Shown here: positions 44,038 to 51,738 of the stretch, piece after piece
Position numbering within the stretch: position 1 is the stretch's first letter
How the letters are laid out: every line of letters starts with the position of its first letter
Assembly (NCBI RefSeq): GCF_009379765.1
Contig: NZ_WHTD01000012.1
Span: 1-64,000 of the forward strand
From: Actinophytocola sp.
Lineage (GTDB): Bacteria; Actinomycetota; Actinomycetes; Mycobacteriales; Pseudonocardiaceae
DNA length: 64,000 bases
Direction of reading: 5' to 3'
The notes under the pieces: model-generated
Seen by the model: only the letters and a program-made list of their open reading frames with translations
What the model was told of the DNA's origin: nothing
The model's database searches: none
Translations under genes and position numbers: made by a program

Positions 44038-44542
44038 ACAGGACCATCGGGTACTCCTCCATCGCGAAGGTGGCCTCCTCGCGCCAGCCGCCGCGGCGGT
44101 ACATGCCGGCTGCCGGGGCCTCGGGGTGGGTGCAGAGCCACGCGGAGGGCCACCCGGTGACGAAGCGGGTGAGCAGTGAACGGCCGATGCCGCGGCGCTG
44201 GTGGGCCGGGTCGACCATCAGCTCGGCCACGATCAGCGCCGGGCCCACCAAGCGGCCGGCCACCGCGGGGGTGACCGCGGCGGCCAACGCGTCGTCGAAG
44301 CGGGAGCCCGAGGCCAGTTCGGGGCCGGCGGGCCAGCCGTAGATCGCACCGACCAGGTAGCCATCGTCCACCGCCAGCAGGCCGTCGAAGCCGCCGCGGC
44401 CCAGGTGCGCGGTCAGCCGGTCGGGGAAACCGGCGAGCCGCTCGGCCGACTCGCGCCACGGTGGCTCGGTGAAACAGCGCCGGTACAGGCTCTCGAGCTG
44501 GGTGGCGTGCCGGCCGAGCTGGATCGCGTCGGTGCGGCGCAT
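44015..44542 (-). CDS. GNAT-family N-acetyltransferase
   Basis: 175 residues from ATG 44540-44542 (MRRTDAIQLGRHATQLESLY). Core motifs are LIVAELMVDPAHQRRGIGRS (acetyl-CoA pyrophosphate loop R-R-G-I-G) at about 107-126 and the later GMYRRGGWREEATF. The acceptor is unknown. The start lies inside a run of ATGs on the plus strand (ATGATGATG read on the opposite strand) that carries no competing frame on the minus strand. Confidence 0.9.
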   Translation of the reverse strand: MRRTDAIQLGRHATQLESLYRRCFTEPPWRESAERLAGFPDRLTAHLGRGGFDGLLAVDDGYLVGAIYGWPAGPELASGSRFDDALAAAVTPAVAGRLVGPALIVAELMVDPAHQRRGIGRSLLTRFVTGWPSAWLCTHPEAPAAGMYRRGGWREEATFAMEEYPMVLFTWQAPV

Positions 44543-44588
44543 GATGATGCCTCGGTGCACAAACAGCCAGGCTAACGCCGGCGGCTGA

Positions 44589-45167
44589 TCAACGGTCGCC
44601 GCCCTTGTCGTCGCCCGGGCCGTCGTCACCACCGTGGCCGCCATGGTCGTCACCGTGGTCGTCACCGTGGTCGTCGTCACCACCGTGGTCGTCACCGGAG
44701 CCGTCGTGGCGGTCGCCGCCGTGGTCGTCGACCGTGGCGCTGGGCGTCGGCATGCCGGTGCGGTCGTCGTCGCGGCCGCCGCGGCGGCCGTCCTGCTCGA
44801 TGCGGGTGATGTCGCCGGTCTCGGCGTCGACCCGGACGTCATAGGTCACGCCGTCCTTCGTGATCTCCACCTTCCACTCGGTGCGGCCGTGCTCGAGCTC
44901 GCGCTCGATCTCGTGCACGGTCCCGCCACCGAGCCGCTCGCGCACGATCCGGGCCGCGTCGTCCGGCGTCAGCTGACCGGTCGCGGCGGTCGGGGTGGCG
45001 GTGGAGGGGGACGTGGCGGCGGACGAGGTCGGGTCGAACGTCGTGCTCGTTGTCGGCTGGGCGCCGGCCGAGAGCGGATCGCCGCTCGCCGCCAGCGCGA
45101 CCGCGGCACCGCCGGAGACCGCGATGGCCCCGGCCGCCGCGACGATGACCAGTGTCTTCCTGCTCAT
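44589..45167 (-). CDS. Secreted PepSY-domain protein with a His/Asp/Gly-rich tail
   Basis: 192 residues. An N-terminal membrane or signal segment (LVIVAAAGAIAVSGGAAVAL) precedes a Ser/Thr/Ala-rich linker, then a PepSY domain (LTPDDAARIVRERLGGGTVH, ITKDGVTYDVRVDAETGDIT, positions about 68-125). The last 60 residues are almost only His, Asp and Gly (DDHGG, HGDDHGDDHGG), a potential metal-chelating tail. ATG 45167 is followed upstream by two tandem 74 bp repeats whose mini-ORFs end in ATGA at this start. The HK/RR pair upstream on the same strand may control it. Confidence 0.82.
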   Translation of the reverse strand: MSRKTLVIVAAAGAIAVSGGAAVALAASGDPLSAGAQPTTSTTFDPTSSAATSPSTATPTAATGQLTPDDAARIVRERLGGGTVHEIERELEHGRTEWKVEITKDGVTYDVRVDAETGDITRIEQDGRRGGRDDDRTGMPTPSATVDDHGGDRHDGSGDDHGGDDDHGDDHGDDHGGHGGDDGPGDDKGGDR

Positions 45168-45316
45168 GACTCCCCCTCGCAGGCTCGGTCGAGCCCCTCG
45201 CGGTCGCCCTGTGGCATTGATTCGCTCGCAAGCTCGCTCATGACTCCCCCTCGCAGGCTCGGTCGAGCCCCTCGCGGTCGCCCTGTGACATTGATTCGCT
45301 CGCAAGCTCGCTCATG
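45163..45316 (-). repeat. Two tandem 74 bp repeats encoding coupled 25-codon leader ORFs
   Basis: 45163-45236 and 45237-45310 are nearly identical (one base differs: GTGGCATTG versus GTGACATTG) and a third partial unit (CTCATG) follows. On the minus strand each unit is an open frame of 25 codons starting MSELASES and ending CEGES, with its TGA overlapping the next ATG (ATGAGC). The last overlap is the start of the PepSY gene. The first has a GGGA ribosome-binding site. This is a duplicated leader peptide or a leader-mediated translational control region. Confidence 0.7.
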
Positions 45317-45391
45317 GTGAGTCCCTTCGGATCAGCTGCAAGGTCCTCACCACGGTGTCGCGACCCGGCCTAGCACCGCGCTGCCCGACGG

Positions 45392-46672
45392 TTAACGCGG
45401 CCCTAATGCACCCAGCTCGACGACGACGGTCAACCCGGGCGAACCCGGCTCCAGCCGCACCTCGCCGCCGGTGTGCTCGGCCGCGCGCCGCACGATGTCC
45501 AGGCCCAGCCCGCTGGACCCGGACCCACTGGCCCCGCGCCGCAACGCCCCGGTCGTGGACCCGGGCAGGCCGGGGCCCGCGTCGGCGACGACCAGGGTGG
45601 CGCCGCCGGGCCGGCCGGCGAGCCGCACGGCGAGCGCGGTCCCGTTCGGGGTGTGCGCGAACACGTTGCCCAGCAAGGCATCCACGCACGCCTCCAGGTC
45701 CACCCGGGCCAGCGGCACCGGCAGCGAGCCCGGTCCGATGTCGACGGTCAGCTCCCGGTCGGTGTCCTCGGCGAGCACCGACCAGAACGCCACCCGCTCG
45801 CGCACCACCTCGGCGGCGTCCACGGACGCGCCGGACGGGTCGGCGCCGCGCCTGCGGGCCTGCTGGATGACATCGGTGACCGCGCGGTTCACTGCATCCA
45901 CCCCGACCACGATCCGCTCCGCGTCCGAAGAGGACAGCGACTCGGCGTCCATGCGCAGCGTGGTCAACGGGGTTCGCACCCGGTGCGACAGGTCCGCGAT
46001 CGTCTCGCGCTCCTCGCGCAGCAGGTCGGTGATCCGCCCCGCCAGCCCGTTGAGCGCCCTCGCCACCACGCCCAGCTCGTCCGGCGCCGACACGTCGGCC
46101 CGCGCGGACAGCTCGCCCCCGCCGAGCCGGTGCGACACGGCCGCGAGGTCGATCGTCGAGCGGACCAGCGTGCGCGCCAACCGGTCGGCCACGACGAGCG
46201 AGACCACCAGCAGCGCCACCCCGAGCCCGGCCAGCAGCAGCCAGGCGCGGGTGACGCCGCGGGTGAGCTCGGCGTCCGGCACGAACGTCCGGATCACCGC
46301 GACCACCCGGCCGGGACCGCCGACGGCGAACACGATCTCGCGGCCGCCGGACACCTCGGCGGACTCGCTGCGCCCTCGCCAGGCGAGCTCGACGAGCGGC
46401 GACCGGTCCGCCTCGGCGCCGAACCGGGTGCCGTCCTCGAGGAACATCGTGACGTCGTACCCGGTGGCGGCGTCCACCTGCTGGACGGTCACCCCGAGCG
46501 CGTCCGGCGGGGTGGTCGCGACGAGCGAGGTCAGCGACTGCGCCCGCACGGTCGCGTTCTGCACGGCGCGGTCCGCGGCGACGTTCTTCACCAGCACGGC
46601 GAGCGGCACCAGGAACGCCACCAGCACGAGCAGCGTGGTGGCGGCGACGAGCAGCAGGACCCGGCGGCGCAC
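45392..46672 (-). CDS. Two-component sensor histidine kinase
   Basis: 426 residues from GTG 46670-46672. Two membrane segments (about 5-28 and 144-163) flank an outside domain of about 115 residues. A HAMP domain (about 165-220) follows, then the dimerisation helix LSHRVRTPLTTLR with H230, and the HATPase with NVFAHTPNGT, ADAGPGL and GLGLDIVRRAA. The gene follows the response regulator after 3 bp, which is a classical OmpR-type pair. The outside domain has acidic patches (DVTMFLEDGTRFGAE) but no known ligand motif. Confidence 0.94.
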   Translation of the reverse strand: MRRRVLLLVAATTLLVLVAFLVPLAVLVKNVAADRAVQNATVRAQSLTSLVATTPPDALGVTVQQVDAATGYDVTMFLEDGTRFGAEADRSPLVELAWRGRSESAEVSGGREIVFAVGGPGRVVAVIRTFVPDAELTRGVTRAWLLLAGLGVALLVVSLVVADRLARTLVRSTIDLAAVSHRLGGGELSARADVSAPDELGVVARALNGLAGRITDLLREERETIADLSHRVRTPLTTLRMDAESLSSSDAERIVVGVDAVNRAVTDVIQQARRRGADPSGASVDAAEVVRERVAFWSVLAEDTDRELTVDIGPGSLPVPLARVDLEACVDALLGNVFAHTPNGTALAVRLAGRPGGATLVVADAGPGLPGSTTGALRRGASGSGSSGLGLDIVRRAAEHTGGEVRLEPGSPGLTVVVELGALGPR

Positions 46673-46675
46673 GGG

Positions 46676-47359
46676 TCAGCCCTCCGGCGCCGCGAGCCGG
46701 ACGCCGACCCCGCGCACGGCGTGCAGGTAGCGGGCCTGCTGCGCGGTCTCGCCGAGCTTGCGGCGCAACCACGACAGGTGCACGTCGACGGTCTTGTCCG
46801 CGCCGCCGTAGGGAAGCTGCCACACCTCGGTGAGCAGCTCGCGCTTGCTGACGACCTCCCCGGCCCGCGCGGCGAGGTAGTGCAGCAGGTCGAACTCGCG
46901 CGGGGTCAGCTCCAGCTCGCGACCGTCCAGGGACGCCTCGCGCGAGCGCGGGTCGACCCGCAGCCCGCCGACCTCGACCGCGGCGACCCGTTCGTCGTCG
47001 GCGCCGCGGCGCAGCACCGCCCGGATCCGCGCGTCGAGCTGCGCCACCCCGAACGGCTTGACCACGTAGTCGTCCGCGCCCGCGTCGAGCACCGCGACGA
47101 TCTCGGTCTCGTCGTCGCGCGCGGTCGCCACGATCACCGGGACGTCGCTGACCCCGCGCAGCATCCGCAGCATCGCGGTGCCGTCGAGATCGGGCAGGCC
47201 CAGGTCGAGGATCACCACGTCCGGTCGCGCGCTGACCGCCTGCTCGAGCCCGGCCATCGCGGTCGGCGCGGAGAACACGGCGTGCCCGCGGTCGGTGAGC
47301 CCGCGGATGATCGACGAGCGGATCGTCGCGTCGTCCTCGACGACGAGTACCTGCGCCAT
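46676..47359 (-). CDS. OmpR/PhoB-type response regulator
   Basis: 227 residues: MAQVLVVEDDATIRSS, phospho-acceptor D52 in VVILDLGLPD, K in YVVKPFG at about 101, and a C-terminal winged helix (LTPREFDLLHYLAARAGEVV, TVDVHLSWLRRKLGE, VRGVGVRLAAP). ATG 47357-47359 is preferred over the GTG 6 bp upstream since the AGG site fits it better. It should be phosphorylated by the kinase encoded next. The divergent secreted protein (47462) and the downstream PepSY protein are candidate targets. Confidence 0.94.
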   Translation of the reverse strand: MAQVLVVEDDATIRSSIIRGLTDRGHAVFSAPTAMAGLEQAVSARPDVVILDLGLPDLDGTAMLRMLRGVSDVPVIVATARDDETEIVAVLDAGADDYVVKPFGVAQLDARIRAVLRRGADDERVAAVEVGGLRVDPRSREASLDGRELELTPREFDLLHYLAARAGEVVSKRELLTEVWQLPYGGADKTVDVHLSWLRRKLGETAQQARYLHAVRGVGVRLAAPEG

Positions 47360-47461
47360 GTGCACGAACCTAAGGCACGCCCGTCCGGATCCGCGTGCTC
47401 ACCGGCTCCGCTATGGCTGCGTTAGGAGTCCCTTAACCCGGGTGCCGGGCATACTGCCGAG

Positions 47462-47959
47462 GTGACCAGGGTCCGATCCGTGCGCACCGCCACCGGGGTG
47501 GTGCTGTGGCTCGCCGCCGCGGCGGCCGCGACCGCGGTCGGCATGTTCGCGGTCGGCGCGATCGGCAACGACATCTTCGGCTCCGACCAGCAGCCGCTCA
47601 GCCAGTCCCAAGTGGACGAGCAGCTGGCCGGGTCGACCAGAACCCCGGCGGCGACCACGCCGCCGCCCTCGACCACCGCGTCGACGGGGCCGTCGACGCC
47701 ACCGACGACCAGCGACCCGCCCACCCCGCAGGCCACCCCGGTGACCTCCGACGGCGGCACGGTGCTCGCCCGCTGCGCGCCCGGCGGCCTCGTCGACGTG
47801 CTCTCGGCCGTGCCGGCGCAGGGTTTCAGCGTCGACTCAGATGACGACGAGCTCGACGACCACCCGCAGATCAAGTTCGAGTCCGGCGAGCGGGAGATCG
47901 AGGTCCGGCTGCGCTGCGTCGGCGGCCGGATCGTCCCCGAGATCAAGCCGACGAGCTAG
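47462..47959 (+). CDS. Membrane-anchored or secreted protein with Pro/Thr linker
   Basis: 165 residues from GTG 47462. One N-terminal membrane segment (VVLWLAAAAAATAVGMFAVG), a Thr/Pro-rich linker (about 60-90) and a small C-terminal domain with two cysteines (ARCAPGGLVDVLSAVPAQGF, VRLRCVGGRIVPEIKP) that probably form a disulfide. Family unknown. It is divergent from the two-component system by about 100 bp, a common arrangement for a sensed or regulated envelope protein. The stop TAG is the left end of palindromic copy 3. Confidence 0.7.
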   Translation: MTRVRSVRTATGVVLWLAAAAAATAVGMFAVGAIGNDIFGSDQQPLSQSQVDEQLAGSTRTPAATTPPPSTTASTGPSTPPTTSDPPTPQATPVTSDGGTVLARCAPGGLVDVLSAVPAQGFSVDSDDDELDDHPQIKFESGEREIEVRLRCVGGRIVPEIKPTS

Positions 47960-48124
47960 GCCATGTCTCGCGGATCTTGGGTCGTGGTATTCGCGCCCAG
48001 ATGCCCCCTGGCCGCGTTGTCGGAAGGCCCGAATACAACCCGGTATGCGCGACCTTCCGCCGCCTTGCCAGGAGCCATCTGGATCACGAATCCCATCGAC
48101 CAAGATCCACCAGACACGACCTAA
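47956..48124. repeat. CTAG-bounded palindromic element, copy 3
   Basis: 169 bp, CTAG at the left and CTAA at the right, in the opposite orientation to copies 2 and 4. The ends GGCCATGTCTCGCGGATCTT and (complement) GGTCGTGTCTGGTGGATCTT pair, and the apical stem is ATAC-aacccg-GTAT. Again it sits between two convergent genes and provides both TAG stops: 47957-47959 (plus) and 48121-48123 (minus). Confidence 0.88.
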
Positions 48125-48861
48125 CCGACCTTCTCCTCGAGCCGGTCGAGGCGGTTGAGCACCGGTTGCAGCGCCGTGTCCACGGCGGCGTCCACGGCGG
48201 CCACCACGACGTTCGCCATCGGGGCCGTGCCGGCCTGCGCGGCCTGATGGTCCCGCAGGTGCACGTAGCCGGCGAGGGCCGCGCGCACCGCGTGCCGGGC
48301 GCCGCGCAGCTCCACGCCCAGACCGCGCAGCACCTGACCCGCGGCGCCGGCCGGCTCGGCGACAAGACCCAGCAGCAGGTGTTCGCAGCCGACATAGTTG
48401 TGCCCCAACGAGATCGCCTCGGTGACGGTGAGCTCGAGCGCGCCCGCCGCGGTACGGCTCATGCGGTCCGCCGAGCCGCCCTCGTCCGGCGACTCGACCC
48501 GGCCGAGCTCGCGCAGCACGGTCGCCGGGTCGACCTCGATCGAGGGAAGTACGAGCAGCGCCATGTTCGCGCCCTCGGTGACCATGCCGAGCAGCAGGTC
48601 CCGGGTGCCGATCTCGGCCGCGCCGCGCTCGCGCGCGTTGGCGATCGCGAGCTTGATGACATCCCGCGAGCGCTGGGTGAACTGGGTGAGCCCGGCGGTC
48701 GGGTCCGCGCCGGTCAGGTCGCCCGTCACCGCCGCACGGATGGCGCTCACCCGCTTCACCGCCAGCTCCAGGGCGCGCTGACAGATGGCGGAGACCGGCA
48801 CCCCGATGTCCTTGACGGCCTCGGCGAGGTCGTCGGGGAGGTAGACGTTGATTTTTGGCAT
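48121..48861 (-). CDS. Ribbon-helix-helix/Clp N-domain fusion protein
   Basis: 246 residues. Residues 1-45 (MPKINVYLPDDLAEAVKDIG, VPVSAICQRALELAVKR) look like a short MetJ/Arc-type DNA-binding domain. Residues about 58-190 contain two Clp N-terminal repeats: FTQRSRDVIKLAIANARERG with TRDLLLGMVTEGANMAL, and LELTVTEAISLGHNYVGCEH with LLLGLVAEPAGAAGQVLRGL. A helical tail ends LDRLEEKVG. Clp N domains bind substrates or adaptors for ClpC; no ATPase is present. The family role is unknown. The palindrome 15 bp upstream suggests autoregulation. Confidence 0.82.
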   Translation of the reverse strand: MPKINVYLPDDLAEAVKDIGVPVSAICQRALELAVKRVSAIRAAVTGDLTGADPTAGLTQFTQRSRDVIKLAIANARERGAAEIGTRDLLLGMVTEGANMALLVLPSIEVDPATVLRELGRVESPDEGGSADRMSRTAAGALELTVTEAISLGHNYVGCEHLLLGLVAEPAGAAGQVLRGLGVELRGARHAVRAALAGYVHLRDHQAAQAGTAPMANVVVAAVDAAVDTALQPVLNRLDRLEEKVG

Positions 48862-48875
48862 GCCCCCATATATAC

Positions 48876-48887
48876 CCCCATATGGGG
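48876..48887. promoter_or_regulatory. CCCCATATGGGG palindrome upstream of the RHH/ClpN gene
   Basis: A perfect 12 bp palindrome, next to a related CCCCCATATATA stretch (48863-48874), sits 15 bp upstream of the ATG at 48861. The two units overlap the likely -10 region (TATATA). RHH proteins bind palindromic direct-repeat sites, so this is the likely operator. Confidence 0.6.
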
Positions 48888-49204
48888 TTAGATGACAACG
48901 CGCGCCTGAACGGGGATGTCGGTGAGCAGGCCGCGGCGGTCCAGCTCGGGCCGCACGCCCTCGCCGAACCAGTAGGCCTCCTCCAGGTGCGGGTAGCCGG
49001 AGAAGATGCCACGGCAGCAGCCGGGGCTGCTGGGAAGGCGACCGACACGGCGCCGCGCACGGTCGCGGTGCCCTCGACCGCGGTGTCCAGGCCGGCGAGA
49101 ACCCGCAGCAGCGTGGACTTCCCGAAGCCGCCGCGGCCGAGCAGCGCGACGAACTCGCCCGGCCGGCGGACCCACCACCTCCGTGCGGTCGAGTAGTTCC
49201 ATTG
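48888..49204 (-). pseudogene. Fused remnants of SsuB (ABC ATPase) and SsuD (sulfonate monooxygenase)
   Basis: Minus-strand reading: RRPGEFVALLGRGGFGKSTL and LRVLAGLDTAVEGTA are the Walker A region of an SsuB-type ABC ATPase. A one-base insertion shifts the frame before QQPRLLPW, and at about 49005-49009 the sequence jumps into IFSGYPHLEEAYWFGEGVRP, the C-terminal motif of SsuD-type flavin monooxygenases, ending at TAA 48888. The N-terminus of SsuB is also truncated. These are traces of an alkanesulfonate uptake locus. The remaining upstream DNA to 49489 has no clear gene. Confidence 0.72.
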
Positions 49205-49489
49205 TGGACACTGCGGGTTCCCAAGGAGTGCCGACGAGGGCCGGTATGGCGGCCCTCCCGTCGTGCGGGCAGGGTTCAGCGGCACGACGGCGTTGCCGTG
49301 CAAGGGAGATCAGTGACAGGGAGACGTCAGGGCCGCGCTCAGCGCGGACAGGCCTGGGTGCCGATCCGGACGAAGTCGATGTGACGCCGCTTGGTCAGGA
49401 CTACCTCGATGGTCACCACTGCATCGCAACAGAACCGCGCGCCGACCGTCAACGGTCGGTTGCAACCGTCCATTCCTTGGAGCAGGCGC

Positions 49490-49888
49490 TCAGCCCGCGG
49501 CCGCCGCCCAAGCCTGGTACTCGGTGTCGCCGTCGGGTGTGGCCGTGATGACGGCGTCCAGCAGGGTGCGGGCGGAGGTCAGCTCGTCGATGGCGGCGGT
49601 GATCCGGGCGCGTTCCTTGTCGAGGTGAGGAACCAGCTCCGGGCAGCTGGGCGCGAGGCCCGCGCCGGCCTCGATCTCGACCATGCACGGCAGGACCTCG
49701 GCGATGAGCGTGGTGGACAGCCCCGCGGCGAGCAGGATACGAACGTGCCGCACGGTGTCCACATCGGACTCCACGTACACCCGGTAGCCGCTCGGCCGGC
49801 GCCGCGGGCGCAGCAGGCCCCGCTCCTCGTAGTAGCGCAGCGACCGCTCGCTGACCCCGGTCCGCCGGGCGAGCTCTCCGATGCGCAT
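49490..49888 (-). CDS. MerR-family regulator
   Basis: 132 residues: MRIGELARRTGVSERSLRYY, EERGLLRPRRRPSGYRVY with the MerR wing, then a coiled dimerisation helix. There are three cysteines in the C-terminal half (CMVEIEAGAGLAPSCPEL), so metal, thiol or disulfide sensing is possible. It lies 56 bp from the divergent reductase gene, whose promoter has the stretched 19 bp spacer typical of MerR activation. Confidence 0.9.
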   Translation of the reverse strand: MRIGELARRTGVSERSLRYYEERGLLRPRRRPSGYRVYVESDVDTVRHVRILLAAGLSTTLIAEVLPCMVEIEAGAGLAPSCPELVPHLDKERARITAAIDELTSARTLLDAVITATPDGDTEYQAWAAAAG

Positions 49889-49905
49889 CCATGCCCCCTC
49901 GCGGG

Positions 49906-49936
49906 TTGACCCTCACGCTGATGTCAAGGTTTAGCT
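49906..49936 (+). promoter_or_regulatory. MerR-type promoter with 19 bp spacer
   Basis: TTGACC (49906-49911), a 19 bp spacer and TTAGCT (49931-49936) precede ATG 49945. MerR-activated promoters have exactly this over-long 19 bp spacing, which the protein untwists. Part of the dyad (TTGAC / GTCAA) lies in the spacer. The 8 bp from the -10 to ATG suggests a leaderless transcript. Confidence 0.6.
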
Positions 49937-49944
49937 TAGCCCCC

Positions 49945-50826
49945 ATGACGACCAAGACCGCCGTGACCGTGCTCGGCCTCGGCCCGATGGGCCACGCGCT
50001 GGCCAGCACCTTCCTGACCGCGGGCCACCCGACGACCGTGTGGAACCGCTCCCCCGCCAAGGCCGGCGACCTCGTCGCGCGCGGGGCGATCCGGGCGGCG
50101 ACCCCCGCCGACGCGGCCGCCGCGAGCGACGTCGTGGTGGCGTGCGTGCTCGACTACGCCGCCGCGCGTGAGGTCTTCGCCGCCGCCGCGCCCGCGTTGG
50201 GTGGCCGGTCGCTGGTGCACCTGACCTCCGGCTCGCCGGACTCGGCGCGCTCGCTCGCCGACTGGGCGACCGGGCACGGGGTCACCTATGTGGACGGCGC
50301 GATCCTCACCCCGACGTTCACGATCGGCACGCCGGACGCGGTGTTCCTGTTCAGTGGCCAGGAGGAACCGCCGGCGGCCATGGCGTCGCTGGGCGGCTCG
50401 ACCACCTATCTCGGGCCCGACCCGGGCCGGGCGGCCGCGTACGACGTGGCGCTGCTGGACATCTTCTGGACATCGGTCGCCGGGATGACGCACGGGTTCG
50501 CCATGGCCCGCGCGGAGAACATCACCGCCACCGAGCTGGCACCGTTCGCGAAGGGCATCGGCAGCCTGCTGCCGCTGGTGATCGACAACCACGCGTGCCG
50601 GGTCGACCAGGGCCGCCACGACGGCGACCACTCGACGATCGCCTCGGCGGTGGCCGGCATGTCGCACATCATCGAGTCCGCGGACGCGCGCGGGATCACC
50701 GTCGAGACGATGCGGGCCGCGCGGTCGGTGGCGCTGCGGGCCGTCGAGGCCGGGCACGGTTCCGACGGCCTGTCGCGGCTGACCGAGCTCCTCGGCCCGC
50801 GGACCACCGGAACGGCGCAGCGGTAG
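49945..50826 (+). CDS. NAD(P)-dependent reductase (imine reductase/6PGDH-like)
   Basis: 293 residues from ATG 49945: VTVLGLGPMGHALASTFLTA with GLGPMG dinucleotide motif, TTVWNRSPAKAGDLVARGAI, HLTSGSPDSARSLADWATGH, YVDGAILTPTFTIGTPDAVF, then a helical C-terminal domain with DVALLDIFW. The pattern is that of imine reductases and beta-hydroxyacid dehydrogenases. It is divergent from merR and probably activated by it when an inducer binds. The substrate is unknown. Confidence 0.88.
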   Translation: MTTKTAVTVLGLGPMGHALASTFLTAGHPTTVWNRSPAKAGDLVARGAIRAATPADAAAASDVVVACVLDYAAAREVFAAAAPALGGRSLVHLTSGSPDSARSLADWATGHGVTYVDGAILTPTFTIGTPDAVFLFSGQEEPPAAMASLGGSTTYLGPDPGRAAAYDVALLDIFWTSVAGMTHGFAMARAENITATELAPFAKGIGSLLPLVIDNHACRVDQGRHDGDHSTIASAVAGMSHIIESADARGITVETMRAARSVALRAVEAGHGSDGLSRLTELLGPRTTGTAQR

Positions 50827-50828
50827 CC

Positions 50829-51004
50829 CGGAGCCGGTCGCGCAGCTCGTCGACCCGGCATTCGCCGGCGTGGACCGGATCTGTCTGCTCCCGGTGGAAG
50901 AGACTGCGGCGGACGTGCTCGCCCGCGCGGTGGCCGCCGGGGTGCGGCGGGTGATCGACCTGTCCGCCGCGTCGGTCACCGCCGGCCCGCACTCGATCAC
51001 CTGA
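50829..51004 (+). pseudogene. Remnant of an NmrA-like NAD(P)H-binding protein
   Basis: Directly after the reductase stop, a frame reads VAQLVDPAFAGVDRICLLPV, EETAADVLARAVAAGVRRVI then DLSAASVTA before a TGA at 51002-51004. This is the middle of an NmrA/YtfG-like Rossmann protein (strand, VRRVIDLSA). Both the N-terminal dinucleotide loop and the C-terminus are missing. Confidence 0.6.
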
Positions 51005-51530
51005 GACTGGCGGCGATGATCCGCGCACACTGCATCGGCTCGGTATGCGTCGTGTCCACCTCCAGGTCGTACACCACGCCCTGGTGAACCACGTCTGCCT
51101 GGGATACGGCCATTCCGGTGATCCGATCGCCCCGTGCAACCTCGCGGGCCGCGGCAACACCGCCCTCGCACCTGACACCGACCCAGCGCACGTCAAGTCC
51201 GCCAAGAGCCTTCTGCCACCGCTGCTGGGACGCCGCTCCACCGAGGAAGACCTCATCAACGATGACCCCGGCGCCCGCGCGGGCCATCGCCGCGACCCCC
51301 TCGATCCACGCCGCTTCCAGCGACCGGAACTCCGCCCCGACGATCACCTCGCCGTCCGGAGCGAACTCGATCCCCGCATCCGATGCCCTCATGGACGCGG
51401 GCATCGCGTCGATCAGTGTGTCGACCCCGAAAGCCAGCCATGGATCTGGCAGGACCGCCTGCAGACACCGGGCGATCCCGGACTTCCCAGAACTGGAACC
51501 ACCATTGAGAACGATCACCTGAGCCGCCAC
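50997..51530 (-). CDS. Chloramphenicol phosphotransferase-like P-loop kinase
   Basis: 177 residues from GTG 51528-51530. [20 protein letters not shown] (Walker A at about 10-17) and [14 protein letters not shown] are characteristic of the CPT family; [37 protein letters not shown] and the late [18 protein letters not shown] complete it. CPT enzymes phosphorylate the primary alcohol of chloramphenicol. This may be a relative with another substrate. It stands alone between an NmrA remnant and the iron-box ABC gene. Confidence 0.85.
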   Translation of the reverse strand: MAAQVIVLNGGSSSGKSGIARCLQAVLPDPWLAFGVDTLIDAMPASMRASDAGIEFAPDGEVIVGAEFRSLEAAWIEGVAAMARAGAGVIVDEVFLGGAASQQRWQKALGGLDVRWVGVRCEGGVAAAREVARGDRITGMAVSQADVVHQGVVYDLEVDTTHTEPMQCARIIAASLR

Positions 51531-51707
51531 CGCGCCACAGTAGAGGCACCGCGACAACGCTCGAAACAGCATTCGGCGGACGCCGCCCCGCTGCCGCGCC
51601 AACCCGGTGAACCCATCCGGCCACAGCACTGGACCCGGGCTGTCTCGGCGGCCGCGCGGTGTATCAAGTGCCACATCGCTGGACGCTCGCGCATGGTTCG
51701 CTCCCGG

Positions 51708-51721
51708 TTAGGCTCGCCTAA
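51708..51721. promoter_or_regulatory. IdeR/DmdR-type iron box
   Basis: TTAGGCTCGCCTAA is a 14 bp inverted repeat (TTAGGC / GCCTAA with a TC centre) close to the actinobacterial DtxR/IdeR consensus TTAGG-N-CCTAA. It lies 17 bp upstream of the GTG at 51739. Iron-loaded repressor binding here would restrict the ABC transporter pair to iron limitation, as for siderophore exporters. Confidence 0.75.
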
Positions 51722-51738
51722 GAACTGGGAGGACCGTC

